DNA of 64,000 nucleotides from Flavobacterium psychrophilum (lineage in GTDB: Bacteria > Bacteroidota > Bacteroidia > Flavobacteriales > Flavobacteriaceae): NCBI GenBank assembly GCA_945872245.1, contig CAMBZB010000003.1, positions 43,064-107,063 on the forward strand. The letters run 5' to 3'. A program made the translations under genes and the position numbers. Under the pieces are notes generated by a model that was given only the letters and a program-made list of their open reading frames with translations, had not been told where the DNA came from and did no database searches. Shown here in pieces: positions 25,484-35,169 of the stretch (the stretch's first letter is position 1; every line of letters begins with the position of its first letter).

Positions 25484-27520
25484 ATGAGCATATTAACATT
25501 CCCTTTAGCGAGAATTACGATTGGGTTTGTGGCGGGCATACTTGGCGCTTATTATCTAAACCCCAATCCCGAATGTATATTTATCCTGCTGCTGCTCGCA
25601 GGAATCGTCTTTAGTATTGCTTATTTTCTTTCGAAACAAAACACCATAAATCCGCTCTATTTTGGTTTTGCCACTTATTTTCTGGCGATGGGAATAGGCG
25701 CCACCACACAAATTATCCACACCGATTCTTATCAGCAATCGAATTATGTTAATGACCCAACGATTTTCGAAAAACCGCATCTTGTGTCGGTTACTGTTCG
25801 GGAAAAACTCAGAAGTTCCGCTTATAACGACCGCTATATTGCGATTGTAAACAAAATCGACACCAAGAAACATTCGGGCAGAATTCTCCTGAATGTCCGA
25901 AAAGACAGCTTGAATCATCCTTTCGAAATAGGGACTCATTTGCGCATCAAGGGCGCACTTTATAAAAATAGTCTAGCGAAAAATCCGAACCAATTTGATT
26001 ATGGCAAATACCTCGAAAACAAACAAATCTACGCCCAACTCTACGCCGATGCGGCTGACATTCAAATGGGTTCTCGACCGGACAAAGACCCTTGGTACTA
26101 CACGTCCAAATTGCGCACGAAAATAATTCGCAACCTGGAAAAAAGCCACTTCAACAAAGCGGAACTCAACGTTGCCATTGCTTTAATTCTGGGACAGCAA
26201 CAGGAGATTTCACCCGATATCATTCGGGATTACCAATATGCCGGTGCCGTACATATTTTGTCGGTTTCGGGATTGCACATTGGGTTTATACTACTTTTTG
26301 TGACTTTCCTCCTCAAGCCTTTTCCTAATACCAGGCGAGGTTCTTTCATTAAGTTGGTTATCATTCTACTGTCGTTATCGCTCTTCGGGTTGATTGCGGG
26401 ATTGGCTCCTTCGGTGGTGCGTTCCGTGGCGATGTTTTCGTTTGTGGCCATCGGCATGTATTTGAGAAGAAGCACCAATATTTACCATACTTTATTGGTT
26501 TCGATATTGCTTATTTTGCTGTTCCAACCTTCTTTTTTGTTTGACGTGGGGTTTCAGTTGAGTTATGTCGCCCTGTTTTTTATCCTTTGGTTACAACCTT
26601 TATTGGCCCAACTTTGGGTGCCAAAAAATAAAGTAGTGAATTACTTTTGGGAGATTCTCACCGTTTCTTTCGCCGCGCAAATTGGCGCCTTTCCGTTGAG
26701 CATTTATTATTTTCACCAGTTTCCGGGCTTGTTTTTTGTAACCAATTTGGTGATTATTCCGTTTTTAAGCCTCATTATGGGCTTGGGTGTTTTGGTCATG
26801 GTATTGGCAACCTTCGATTATGTGCCGTTGTTTCTTGCCAAAGGATTAGAATGGAGCATTTTTATTTTGAACAAAATCATCAACGCCATTGCCTCATTAG
26901 AGCAATTTATCATTCGGGATATTCCGTTCAACTGGACTATATTAGTAAGTATGTATTTGTTGATTATCAGTTTGGTTCTTTGGTTCAAAAAGCCAAGTTT
27001 CAACAAGCTGCTATTGGCATTGACGACCGTGATTATTTTACAAATTACCTATTTCGAAACGCATTGGACGAATCAAAGCCAAAAAGAATTCGTCATTTTC
27101 CACTCGAAAAAAAACACGCTGATCACGGAACGAAATGGAGAAAATAGTACCCTATTTGCCAATGACAGCCTTTTAAGAACCGCATCCGAAAATAAAACCC
27201 TGACCTCCTACCTAATGGGCAATTTCAGTCATTTGAAATCGAAAAAAAAGCTGCAAAACACCCTTTACTTCCAGGACAAGAAGATTTTAGTTTTGGATGG
27301 TTTGGGTGTGTATCCAAAAAACAGTACTCCTGATATTGTGGTGCTGACCCAATCCCCAAAAATAAATTTGGAGCGGATGTTTCAAATCCTAAAACCTGAA
27401 ATGGTGGTAGCCGATGGTTCAAATTACAGCACCTATATTAGCCTATGGAAAGCCACTTGCCTGAAAAACAAAATCCCTTTTCACGCAACCGGAGAAAAGG
27501 GATTTTATAAGTTAGATTGA
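25484..27520 (+). CDS. comEC: ComEC/Rec2-family competence membrane protein
   Basis: Inner-membrane channel protein for DNA uptake during natural transformation. 678 residues: an N-terminal DUF4131-like region with two TM segments and an OB-like domain (about 40-200), then the competence domain with many TM segments (about 230-520), including the AVHILSVSGLHIGF motif. The last 140 residues sit where longer homologues carry a metallo-beta-lactamase-like domain, but no HxHxDH motif is present; only a short remnant-like strand (KILVLDGLG, PDIVVLTQ) is seen. The end of the gene carries a perfect stem that appears to terminate the opposite-strand operon. Confidence 0.93.
   Translation: MSILTFPLARITIGFVAGILGAYYLNPNPECIFILLLLAGIVFSIAYFLSKQNTINPLYFGFATYFLAMGIGATTQIIHTDSYQQSNYVNDPTIFEKPHLVSVTVREKLRSSAYNDRYIAIVNKIDTKKHSGRILLNVRKDSLNHPFEIGTHLRIKGALYKNSLAKNPNQFDYGKYLENKQIYAQLYADAADIQMGSRPDKDPWYYTSKLRTKIIRNLEKSHFNKAELNVAIALILGQQQEISPDIIRDYQYAGAVHILSVSGLHIGFILLFVTFLLKPFPNTRRGSFIKLVIILLSLSLFGLIAGLAPSVVRSVAMFSFVAIGMYLRRSTNIYHTLLVSILLILLFQPSFLFDVGFQLSYVALFFILWLQPLLAQLWVPKNKVVNYFWEILTVSFAAQIGAFPLSIYYFHQFPGLFFVTNLVIIPFLSLIMGLGVLVMVLATFDYVPLFLAKGLEWSIFILNKIINAIASLEQFIIRDIPFNWTILVSMYLLIISLVLWFKKPSFNKLLLALTTVIILQITYFETHWTNQSQKEFVIFHSKKNTLITERNGENSTLFANDSLLRTASENKTLTSYLMGNFSHLKSKKKLQNTLYFQDKKILVLDGLGVYPKNSTPDIVVLTQSPKINLERMFQILKPEMVVADGSNYSTYISLWKATCLKNKIPFHATGEKGFYKLD
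27464..27506 (-). terminator. Terminator of the minus-strand peptide operon, inside the 3' end of comEC
   Basis: AAAATCCCTTTT (27470-27481) and AAAAGGGATTTT (27495-27506) form a perfect 12-bp stem with a 13-nt loop. Reading the minus strand, the stem is followed by TTTTGTTTTT, the order needed for an intrinsic terminator. The minus-strand thioredoxin-like gene ends at 27523, just before it. The sequence also encodes the last residues of ComEC on the plus strand. Confidence 0.8.
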
Positions 27521-27522
27521 GA

Positions 27523-28074
27523 TTATTTTTTTGCTAAAATCCCATCGGCAACGGCTAACCAAGCTGCGGGTCCACCAGCTACATAACCTGTTTTGTCTAT
27601 AGGAACAAAATTGACTTTTCCGTCTTTGTTTTCAGCATTTACAAAATAGATGGTCGGAAATCCTTGGATTTGAAATCCTTGTTGCAATTCGGCATTTTGT
27701 TTTTGAATTTCAGGAGTTTGAGGAGTTCTTCTTGGATAATCCAACTCGACTAAAACCACATTTTTCTTTGCCCAAGCAGCAAATTCAGGAGTTTTCAAAA
27801 CTTCATTCTGCAAGCGGATACACCAGCCGCACCAATCGCTACCCGTAAAAAATAACAACATGGGCTTTTTGGCTTTATTGCTCATCGCAATGGCTTCGTT
27901 CATATCCGTTTGCCAAACCAATTCCTCAGACTGTTCGCTATCGTCAGAGACTTTTGACGTTTCCGTTGTTGTTTTAGCTGGAATCGGCTTTTTGACCGCA
28001 CTCGTTTTTTTGGCAGTTTGAGCCTGAAGCTGCAGCATTCCCAAGAACAATAATAGTAGAACTTTAGATTTCAT
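27523..28074 (-). CDS. Secreted thioredoxin-fold protein (CGWC)
   Basis: 183 residues: signal peptide (about 1-18, ending LQAQ), a Lys/Thr/Ser-rich linker, then a thioredoxin-7/DsbD-gamma-like domain with LLFFTGSDWCGWCIRLQNEV, VVLVELDYPRR and GFPTIYFVN with the cis-Pro. The CGWC pair is redox-active in this family, so a periplasmic thiol-disulfide role is likely. It lies 39 bp after the second POT transporter and is probably the last gene of the DPP IV-POT-POT operon; how it relates to peptide use is unclear. Confidence 0.88.
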   Translation of the reverse strand: MKSKVLLLLFLGMLQLQAQTAKKTSAVKKPIPAKTTTETSKVSDDSEQSEELVWQTDMNEAIAMSNKAKKPMLLFFTGSDWCGWCIRLQNEVLKTPEFAAWAKKNVVLVELDYPRRTPQTPEIQKQNAELQQGFQIQGFPTIYFVNAENKDGKVNFVPIDKTGYVAGGPAAWLAVADGILAKK

Positions 28075-28113
28075 TTTATATAATTTTAAATTTATTTTTC
28101 AAAAATGGTGCCA

Positions 28114-29928
28114 CTATCGAACACCGTGCATTAATTTTTTGATGACGGGCGACATGATTATCGAAAACACCGCCACTGCCATAGAAATCAGAGTTAACAT
28201 CCAAAAGAAATAACTCAATCCGTGTTCATTTGCAATTTTATCAATGTTTTCTCCGAACATCCCTGCTCCCTTCATTCCAATTGCGACCGCAAGATACCAA
28301 ACTCCAAACATAAATGCAATCATTCTGGCGGGAACTAATTTGCTCACATAAGACAATCCTACCGGAGAAACGCACAATTCGGCCATCGTATGGAAAAGAT
28401 AGACCAGAATAAGCCAAATCATGCTAACAGATGCTGTTTTAGCTCCCGGAAGTATACCATCCGCACCAAAAGCGACACAAGCCATTCCTAAAGCCAGCAG
28501 GGACATCCCGATTCCGAATTTTAAATTTGCGGAAGGATTGTATTGGCTTTCCCACCATTTGGAAAATAGGGGTGCCAGAGTGATGATAAATAAGGAGTTT
28601 AAAGTCGAAAACCAGGTAGCGGGAACCTCCGTTAATGGGGTGTTCACTTTATCAATTTTCAAAAATTCCAATGTTCCATCAGACAAGGATAAATAACCTG
28701 CCGTATAATAATCCTTGGCCAACATCCAAAGGGCAATTGTCCAAATAATCACGAAACTGGTACTTAAAATCACATTGGCAACAGCATAATTTTTGAAAGT
28801 TTGCTTGAATAATAAATAGAGAACCCAAGTGATAATGGCCAACGGCAATACCGTAATCAAGGAATTAATCACTAAAAAGGTGATGCTCCAGTTTCCTTCC
28901 AAAACCCTATTCGTGTAATCACTGGCGAAAATGGTTAAACTATTGGGAGACTGTTCAAAAATCGCCCAAAAGAAAATAGTCAGAAAAGCAAAAAATGTCA
29001 CCGCAATTAATTTCTCTTTCGTAATTTGGGAGTATTGCGTAAATCGGTACATCAGCAACATAATAAATAAAATCAGGGCCGTAACAATGGCAATGGAATT
29101 TCCGTTTTCGCCCAGAAAGCCAAAAATATTTATTTTGCCTCCCGAAATTTTTGATGCTGGATCGTTAAGAATCCAGAGCAATCCCAAAACACAGGTTATT
29201 GCTATAACACCCAATTGTATTGGGGTAAATGGATTTCTTTTGTCGGTATCCAAGGCTTCCGCTTTGGCCTTACTTGCTACACTTGGTTTTAAACCAATCT
29301 CACCAAAGATATTTTGGGACAACCAAAACTGCAAGGTTCCAAAAAACATAAAAACTCCTGCTAAGCCGAAACCATAGCTCCAACCCACTTTTTCTCCTAA
29401 ATAACCGCAAAGCAATATTCCGAAGAAAGCGCCCGCATTGACACCCATATAAAACAAGGTATAGGCACCGTCTTTTTTCTCGGGACGATCCGTATACATT
29501 TCCGAAATTATCGAGGTCATATTGGGTTTGAAAAATCCGTTGCCGAAAACCAATAATACTAATCCAAGGTAGATGGAAAATTCCGTTTCAATTGCCATCG
29601 AGGCATGCCCCAAGGTCATAAGAGTAGCTCCCAAGACAATAGCCCACCTGAACCCGATTATTTTATCTGCAAAATAGCCGCCGAGCATCGTTGACAAATA
29701 AACTAAGCCAACATAAGACCCAAAAAGAGCCGAGGCATTTTCTCTTGTCCATTCCCAGCCCCCATCAGCAAAGGATGTTGTCAAAAATAAAATAAGCAAG
29801 GAACGCATGCCATAGAAGGAGAATCGTTCCCACATTTCGGTAAAAAACAAAACAAACAATCCCGCTGGGTGTCCTAAAACTGGATTTTTAAAAAACTGGT
29901 CGGTCGAATTTTGGTTCATATCATTCAT
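28114..29928 (-). CDS. POT-family proton-dependent oligopeptide transporter (second copy)
   Basis: An MFS transporter of the POT/PTR2 family importing di- and tripeptides with protons. 604 residues, about 12-14 TM segments. Seen: FFTEMWERFSFYGMRSLLIL (the ExxER-type motif of TM1), GGYFADKIIGFR, the PTR2 signature FYMGVNAGAFFGILLCGYLGE, FWAIFEQSPNSL in TM7 and LCVSPVGLSYVSKL near the end. It is longer than its neighbour because of extra central helices and loops. It overlaps the upstream POT gene by 8 bp; the start may be this ATG or the Met three codons on. Confidence 0.94.
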   Translation of the reverse strand: MNDMNQNSTDQFFKNPVLGHPAGLFVLFFTEMWERFSFYGMRSLLILFLTTSFADGGWEWTRENASALFGSYVGLVYLSTMLGGYFADKIIGFRWAIVLGATLMTLGHASMAIETEFSIYLGLVLLVFGNGFFKPNMTSIISEMYTDRPEKKDGAYTLFYMGVNAGAFFGILLCGYLGEKVGWSYGFGLAGVFMFFGTLQFWLSQNIFGEIGLKPSVASKAKAEALDTDKRNPFTPIQLGVIAITCVLGLLWILNDPASKISGGKINIFGFLGENGNSIAIVTALILFIMLLMYRFTQYSQITKEKLIAVTFFAFLTIFFWAIFEQSPNSLTIFASDYTNRVLEGNWSITFLVINSLITVLPLAIITWVLYLLFKQTFKNYAVANVILSTSFVIIWTIALWMLAKDYYTAGYLSLSDGTLEFLKIDKVNTPLTEVPATWFSTLNSLFIITLAPLFSKWWESQYNPSANLKFGIGMSLLALGMACVAFGADGILPGAKTASVSMIWLILVYLFHTMAELCVSPVGLSYVSKLVPARMIAFMFGVWYLAVAIGMKGAGMFGENIDKIANEHGLSYFFWMLTLISMAVAVFSIIMSPVIKKLMHGVR

Positions 29929-31456
29929 TATTTAATTCTTTATCTACTCCGTGCATTAATTTATTAATTGATTTTGATAGTGCCAAAAGTAAAATTCCAA
30001 AACCTATTCCGGTATAAAATAAGTATTCGAAAAGTTTCAAATAGCTTTGTTTCGCCAAATTCAAATCGGGCGCTTCCCCATTTGAGGTGTCCACAGAGGC
30101 AATATTAGCCAATATGGAGGCTATAAATTCAGATCCGGCGGTAGCTAAAAACCACACTCCCATCATAAAACCAACAATTTTTATGGGTGACAATTTGGTG
30201 ACTGCAGACAATCCAACTGGCGATAAACAAAGTTCCGCACAAGTATGGAGGAAATACGTTAACACCAACCAAAACATACTCACTTTACCCATTTCAGAAA
30301 TGTTGATGCCAAATACCAAGGACCCAAATCCAAGTCCTACCAGTAGTAAGGCAATTGAAAATTTGACCGCCGTGTTGGGGTTGTATTTTCCCAATTTCAC
30401 CCAAAGCCAGGCAAAAACAGGAGCCAACAAAACAATAAAAAGAGCATTTAAACTCAAGAAATTACCTGCAGGGATGACGCCACGGTCTAAAATTCTATCG
30501 GCAAAAAGATTCAAAGAAGTATACGCCTGCTCGAACAAGGCCCAGAAAATAACCGTGAAAATAATTAAAATAGTGAGAGAAAACAAGCGTTCCCTGGCAA
30601 TTTTATCCAATTGTGTTAGGGCGTAATAGAGTATGTAAACAAATGAAATGGACCCAGCAACAATAAGCAAATTTTGAACTATGCTATGGCTTTGAACCAT
30701 TTGCCAGATCACTAGTATCGAAACGACACTTACCCCATAAATACCCCATTCGTTTTTGATGCCAATGGTTTTTTCGATCAAAAATTCGGGAACTTTGGAT
30801 TCTCCTTTTCCTAACAGCAATTTTTTACCTGAAATAAAAGTTAATAAACCTATAAGCATTCCGACTCCGGCAGCCGCAAATCCATAACTCCAACCGTATG
30901 CTTCGCCAAGCCAAACACAAATTAGTGTTGCCAAAAAAGACCCAAGATTGATTCCCATGTAAAAAATGGTGAATCCGGAATCTCTTCTTTTGTCCCCTAC
31001 GGGATACAATTCGCCCACCAGCGATGAAATATTGGCTTTCAAAAAGCCAACACCCATAACAATAAAAGCCAAGGACAAGTAAAATATTTGCAACGCAAAA
31101 TCATCCCTTACAATTTCCCCGGTCAATGATTTGGTGGTGGCATTTCCTTCATAAGCCATTCCGAGGTGACCCAACACTAATAATATACCCCCAAAAACAA
31201 TCGCTTTTCTAAAACCTAAATACCTGTCGGCTATAAAACCTCCAACAACCGGAATGGCATATACCAGCGCAGCATAACTCCCAATCAGTAAATTTCCAGC
31301 TTCATCGGAAAATAAATAATATTTGGTGAGGTAAAAAATAAGCAGTGCTTTCATACCGTAAAATGAAAAGCGTTCCCACATTTCAGTAAAAAATAATATA
31401 AAAAGGGCGCGTGGGTGTCCAAAAAAATCGGTCTGTGAATGTCTCGTATTTGTCAT
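29921..31456 (-). CDS. POT-family proton-dependent oligopeptide transporter (first copy)
   Basis: A paralogue of the next gene in the operon, 511 residues from the ATG at 31456. It has the same landmarks: FFTEMWERFSFYGMKALLIF, GGFIADRYLGFRKAI, FYMGINLGSFLATLICVWLGE, FWALFEQAYTSLNLF and LCLSPVGLSAVTKL. The start at 31456 lies one base after the DPP IV stop, which favours it over the in-frame ATG at 31471 inside that gene. Close similarity and adjacency to the second copy point to a tandem duplication, and divergence in the middle suggests different peptide preference or affinity. Confidence 0.95.
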   Translation of the reverse strand: MTNTRHSQTDFFGHPRALFILFFTEMWERFSFYGMKALLIFYLTKYYLFSDEAGNLLIGSYAALVYAIPVVGGFIADRYLGFRKAIVFGGILLVLGHLGMAYEGNATTKSLTGEIVRDDFALQIFYLSLAFIVMGVGFLKANISSLVGELYPVGDKRRDSGFTIFYMGINLGSFLATLICVWLGEAYGWSYGFAAAGVGMLIGLLTFISGKKLLLGKGESKVPEFLIEKTIGIKNEWGIYGVSVVSILVIWQMVQSHSIVQNLLIVAGSISFVYILYYALTQLDKIARERLFSLTILIIFTVIFWALFEQAYTSLNLFADRILDRGVIPAGNFLSLNALFIVLLAPVFAWLWVKLGKYNPNTAVKFSIALLLVGLGFGSLVFGINISEMGKVSMFWLVLTYFLHTCAELCLSPVGLSAVTKLSPIKIVGFMMGVWFLATAGSEFIASILANIASVDTSNGEAPDLNLAKQSYLKLFEYLFYTGIGFGILLLALSKSINKLMHGVDKELNNE

Positions 31457-31457
31457 A

Positions 31458-33632
31458 TTATAAATTGGCATAAATAAAATTAGTCATTTTATTGAACAAT
31501 TGAATTCTGGTTTTTCCGCCATAAATTCCGTGATTATTATCGGGGTAAATCTGAGAATCAAATTGTTTGTTGGCTTGAATCAAGGCTTCCATTATTTGCA
31601 TCGCATTTTGTACATGTACATTATCGTCACCTGAACCATGAATCAAAAGAAATTTTCCATTCAATTTATTGACAAAATTTATTGGTGAACTATCATCATA
31701 ACCCCTCGGGTTTTCTTGAGGTGTTTGCATGTATCTTTCGGTGTAAATGCTGTCATAGAAGCGCCAACTCGTCACCGGTGCAACGGCAATGGCCATTTTG
31801 AAAACGTCGTTTCCTTTCAAAATACAATTGCTCGACATAAAACCACCATACGACCAACCCCAAATTCCTATTCTGGATTTATCAACATACGGATAATTTC
31901 CGATTGCTTTGGCCGCGTCAATCTGGTCTTCGAGTTCATATTTTCCTAATTGTTTATAGGTAACTTTTTTAAAGTTAGCCCCTTTATAGCCCGTTCCACG
32001 ACCATCAACACAAGCTATAATGTATCCTTGTTGCGCCAACATCATAAACCAATAATCGTCATGGGAATTCCATTCGTTATTCACTTGTTGCGAACCCGGA
32101 CCAGAATATTGGTACATCAAAACGGGATATTTTTTGTTAGTGTCAAAATCCTTTGGCTTCATAATCCAAGCATTTAATTCATTTCCTTTTTCAGTTTTAA
32201 GGACGTAAAATTCTTTAGCCGGTAAATCATAATCTTTCAATTTTATAGCCAATGCTTCGTTGTTTTCTATAACTTTTATCTGTTTCCCAGATTGAGACTC
32301 ATTCAATGTATAAGTCGTTGGTTGTGTTGCACTCGAAAAGCTGCTAATGTAATATTGAAAGTTGGGACTGAAAGTTGCCGACGTTGTTCCGACGTTTGGC
32401 GACAATCGAACTTTGTTTTTTCCGTTGCTACTAACCCTATAAATCGCTCTATTAATAGATCCGTTTTCTGTTGATTGATAAAAAAAGGTTTTCGTTTTCT
32501 CGTCAAAGCCATAATATTTAGTCACTTCCCAATTGCCTTTGGTAACCTGATTTCTCAATTTTCCTGTTTTATCGTAGAGATAAATGTGGTTAAACCCGTC
32601 CTTTTCTGATGTCCAAATAAAACTGTTGTCTTTCAGAAAAGTCAAATTATCGGTGTCCACAAAATCAATGTATGCTTTGTCTTTTTCGTTAAGAACCACT
32701 TTCGCTGTGGCAGATGTTCCGTCAACAAAAAGCAGATCGAGACTGTCCTGATGGCGATTCAATATTTTCGCAGACAAGATATTAGCATCATTTGTCCATT
32801 CAATTCTTGGAATATAAAAATCATTGTATTGGCGCAAGTCTACTTTTTTTGTGGATTTTTTATCAACATCATACAGAAGCAGGGATACCAAGGCGTTTTT
32901 TTCACCCGCTTTTGGATATTTGAAAGTTTCAATTTTTGGATATAAATCTTTACCAAAAATCGACATCGAAAATTCAGGCACCTGACTTTCATCAAAACGG
33001 ATATAGGCGATTTTTTTGCTATCCTTGCTCCAGTCGAATGCGCTCACGAAAGCAAATTCTTCTTCATAAACCCAATCCGTAATTCCGTTGATTATGGCAT
33101 TTTTCTTTCCATCGATTGTGATTTGGCTATTTGTTTTTGATGCTATGTCATATATAAAAAGGTTGTTTTCCTTGGCATAAGCGATTTTTTTACCGTCGGG
33201 TGAAAACGTTGGTTCTTGAACTTGTTCCAAGATTTTAACTAATTCCTTGGTTTCAAGAGTATAGAGAAAATAGTCGGCAGTAAAGGAATGACGATAAATT
33301 TGATGGGTATTATTGGCAATCAAAATCATATTTTCGGTTGGATTGAACGAATAACTATCAATTCCACCCAATAACTTGGACTGATTTCTGGTATCAATCA
33401 AAGTGGAGACTTTTTTTAAGGTGGCAAAATCGAATAAATCAATTTGCGCACTACTAGTGTTTTCGTCAAAATTCAAGACCGTATATTGATTGGTATTTTT
33501 CATGGACTGTAATTCATCCATTCCTTTGGCTTGATATTCTCCCGTATAAATGGCTTCAACAGTTATTTTTTGTTGTCCGAAAGTGCAGACAAAAAACAAC
33601 AAACATATAAAGTTAATTTTATTCGAATTCAT
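31458..33632 (-). CDS. Dipeptidyl peptidase IV (S9B prolyl oligopeptidase family)
   Basis: Serine exopeptidase releasing X-Pro or X-Ala dipeptides from peptide N-termini; exported (signal peptide about 1-19, ending FGQQ). 724 residues: an N-terminal eight-bladed propeller (about 40-480) with the WVYEEEF loop that holds the Glu pair gripping the substrate N-terminus, then an alpha/beta hydrolase domain with nucleophile Ser in GWSYGGFMS, Asp in HGSGDDNVHVQN and His in DNNHGIYGG. First gene of an operon continuing with two peptide porters, which fits extracellular or periplasmic peptide digestion followed by uptake. Confidence 0.96.
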   Translation of the reverse strand: MNSNKINFICLLFFVCTFGQQKITVEAIYTGEYQAKGMDELQSMKNTNQYTVLNFDENTSSAQIDLFDFATLKKVSTLIDTRNQSKLLGGIDSYSFNPTENMILIANNTHQIYRHSFTADYFLYTLETKELVKILEQVQEPTFSPDGKKIAYAKENNLFIYDIASKTNSQITIDGKKNAIINGITDWVYEEEFAFVSAFDWSKDSKKIAYIRFDESQVPEFSMSIFGKDLYPKIETFKYPKAGEKNALVSLLLYDVDKKSTKKVDLRQYNDFYIPRIEWTNDANILSAKILNRHQDSLDLLFVDGTSATAKVVLNEKDKAYIDFVDTDNLTFLKDNSFIWTSEKDGFNHIYLYDKTGKLRNQVTKGNWEVTKYYGFDEKTKTFFYQSTENGSINRAIYRVSSNGKNKVRLSPNVGTTSATFSPNFQYYISSFSSATQPTTYTLNESQSGKQIKVIENNEALAIKLKDYDLPAKEFYVLKTEKGNELNAWIMKPKDFDTNKKYPVLMYQYSGPGSQQVNNEWNSHDDYWFMMLAQQGYIIACVDGRGTGYKGANFKKVTYKQLGKYELEDQIDAAKAIGNYPYVDKSRIGIWGWSYGGFMSSNCILKGNDVFKMAIAVAPVTSWRFYDSIYTERYMQTPQENPRGYDDSSPINFVNKLNGKFLLIHGSGDDNVHVQNAMQIMEALIQANKQFDSQIYPDNNHGIYGGKTRIQLFNKMTNFIYANL

Positions 33633-33763
33633 AAAACGCTGTTAGATATAATAAAGACCAATTTTAGTGAAAAATTTAGACTTATTTCCTATTTCATTTG
33701 TTAAATGTTAAAATAAGATTGGCAGCACCTATTTACAGACTGCAAATAAAACCACTAAAAACG

Positions 33764-33771
33764 TATCTTTG
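33764..33771 (+). promoter_or_regulatory. Bacteroidota -7 element TATCTTTG upstream of HMG-CoA reductase
   Basis: TATCTTTG followed by CATC, 27 bp before the chosen start. The same octamer precedes mvaD at 51814. A -33 TTG is not evident. Confidence 0.45.
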
Positions 33772-33798
33772 CATCTAATCATCCATAAATCTTTGAGA

Positions 33799-35121
33799 AT
33801 GAATAACCCTGTCACTGGATTTTCAAAATTATCCAAAGAAGAAAAAGTAAGCTGGATTGCCAAGGAATATTTTTCAAATCCTGCAGATGCCTTGTCATTG
33901 CTGAAAAAATATTGGAATTCTGACGAAAAAATCCAGAAACTACACGATGAGTTCATCGAAAATACCATAACGAATTTCTACATTCCACTAGGGGTTGCGC
34001 CAAATTTCCTGATTAACGGAAAATACAGCAGTATTCCCATGGCGATTGAGGAAAGTTCGGTCGTTGCCGCTGCCTCAAAAGCAGCCAAATTTTGGTCCAC
34101 TCGCGGCGGATTTAATGTCACGGTCATCAATACCGAAAAAACAGGACAGGTCCACTTTATTTTCAAAGGAGATGGCTCAAAATTAGAGTTGTTTTTTGCC
34201 CAAGCCAAAGCCCACTTTTTCACCAACACCGAAAGCATTACCAAAAACATGCAAAAACGCGGTGGGGGAATTCTGGACATTGCGCTAAAAGACAAAACCA
34301 ATTTGTTGCCCAATTATTATCAGCTTCATGCCACCTTTGATACCAAAGATAGCATGGGCGCTAATTTCATCAATTCGTGTTTAGAGGAATTTGCCAAAAC
34401 TTTGAAAGAAGAAGCGTCAGCCTACGACTTATTTTCAGAGGAAGAAAAAGACATCGAAGTCGTGATGAGCATTCTCTCGAATTATGTGCCCAATTGCCTT
34501 GTTCGTGCCGAAGTTTCTTGCCTAGTGGAAGACTTAGTGGAAAAACACATTCCGAATCCCCAGGCATTTGCCAAACGATTCCTTCAAGCGGTTCAAATCG
34601 CCGAAGTGGAACCTTATCGGGCGGTAACCCACAACAAGGGAATTATGAACGGTATCGACGCCGTGGTGCTTGCCACGGGCAATGATTTCAGAGCCGTTGA
34701 AGCGGGGAATCACGCCTATGCCTCCCGAAACGGAAACTATTCTAGTTTGTCCCATGCCAAAATTGAAAATGGTATTTTTACTTTTTGGCTGGAGGTTCCT
34801 TTGGCATTAGGAACGGTTGGCGGCTTAACGTCGCTGCATCCCTTGTCAAAATTCTCCTTGGAAATACTTGAAAATCCTTCCGCAAAGGAGTTGATGCAAT
34901 TTGTGGCCGTGGCAGGTTTGGCACAAAATTTTGCCGCCTTGCGCTCGTTGACCACTACCGGAATTCAGGAGGGACACATGAAGATGCACTTGAATAACAT
35001 ACTCAATCAATTGGAAGCAACTGAAGAAGAATGTATTTTGATTCGGAAGCATTTCAAACACCACGTTGTTTCACACAGTGGCGTTGTGGATTATATTCAA
35101 AATTTAAGGAGGCAAATGTAA
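33799..35121 (+). CDS. Hydroxymethylglutaryl-CoA reductase, class II type
   Basis: Reduces HMG-CoA to mevalonate with two NAD(P)H. ATG at 33799 (MNNPVTGFSKLSKEEK) is the family start and gives 440 residues; the in-frame ATG at 33769 precedes the -7 element's transcript start and is rejected. Seen: the Glu of IAIEESSVVAAASKAAKFW region, RGGGILDI, AEVSCLVED, the catalytic Lys region THNKGIMNGIDAVVLATGNDFRAVEAG and the C-terminal GIQEGHMKMH with the His. Length and motifs fit class II (bacterial) enzymes; with the mevalonate kinase genes nearby the role here is biosynthetic. Confidence 0.94.
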   Translation: MNNPVTGFSKLSKEEKVSWIAKEYFSNPADALSLLKKYWNSDEKIQKLHDEFIENTITNFYIPLGVAPNFLINGKYSSIPMAIEESSVVAAASKAAKFWSTRGGFNVTVINTEKTGQVHFIFKGDGSKLELFFAQAKAHFFTNTESITKNMQKRGGGILDIALKDKTNLLPNYYQLHATFDTKDSMGANFINSCLEEFAKTLKEEASAYDLFSEEEKDIEVVMSILSNYVPNCLVRAEVSCLVEDLVEKHIPNPQAFAKRFLQAVQIAEVEPYRAVTHNKGIMNGIDAVVLATGNDFRAVEAGNHAYASRNGNYSSLSHAKIENGIFTFWLEVPLALGTVGGLTSLHPLSKFSLEILENPSAKELMQFVAVAGLAQNFAALRSLTTTGIQEGHMKMHLNNILNQLEATEEECILIRKHFKHHVVSHSGVVDYIQNLRRQM

Positions 35122-35169
35122 CACATCAACCTTTTCAGGGTTTTAAATTCTGTAAGGATTAACTAACAA

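Noticed and set aside
26647..27147. 166-codon frame in another register inside comEC
   Set aside because: Shadow of comEC; composition is atypical and no motif is seen.
30087..30626. 179-codon plus-strand open frame antisense to the first POT transporter
   Set aside because: It lies wholly inside a well-supported membrane-protein gene and has no domain features; long antisense frames are expected opposite such genes.
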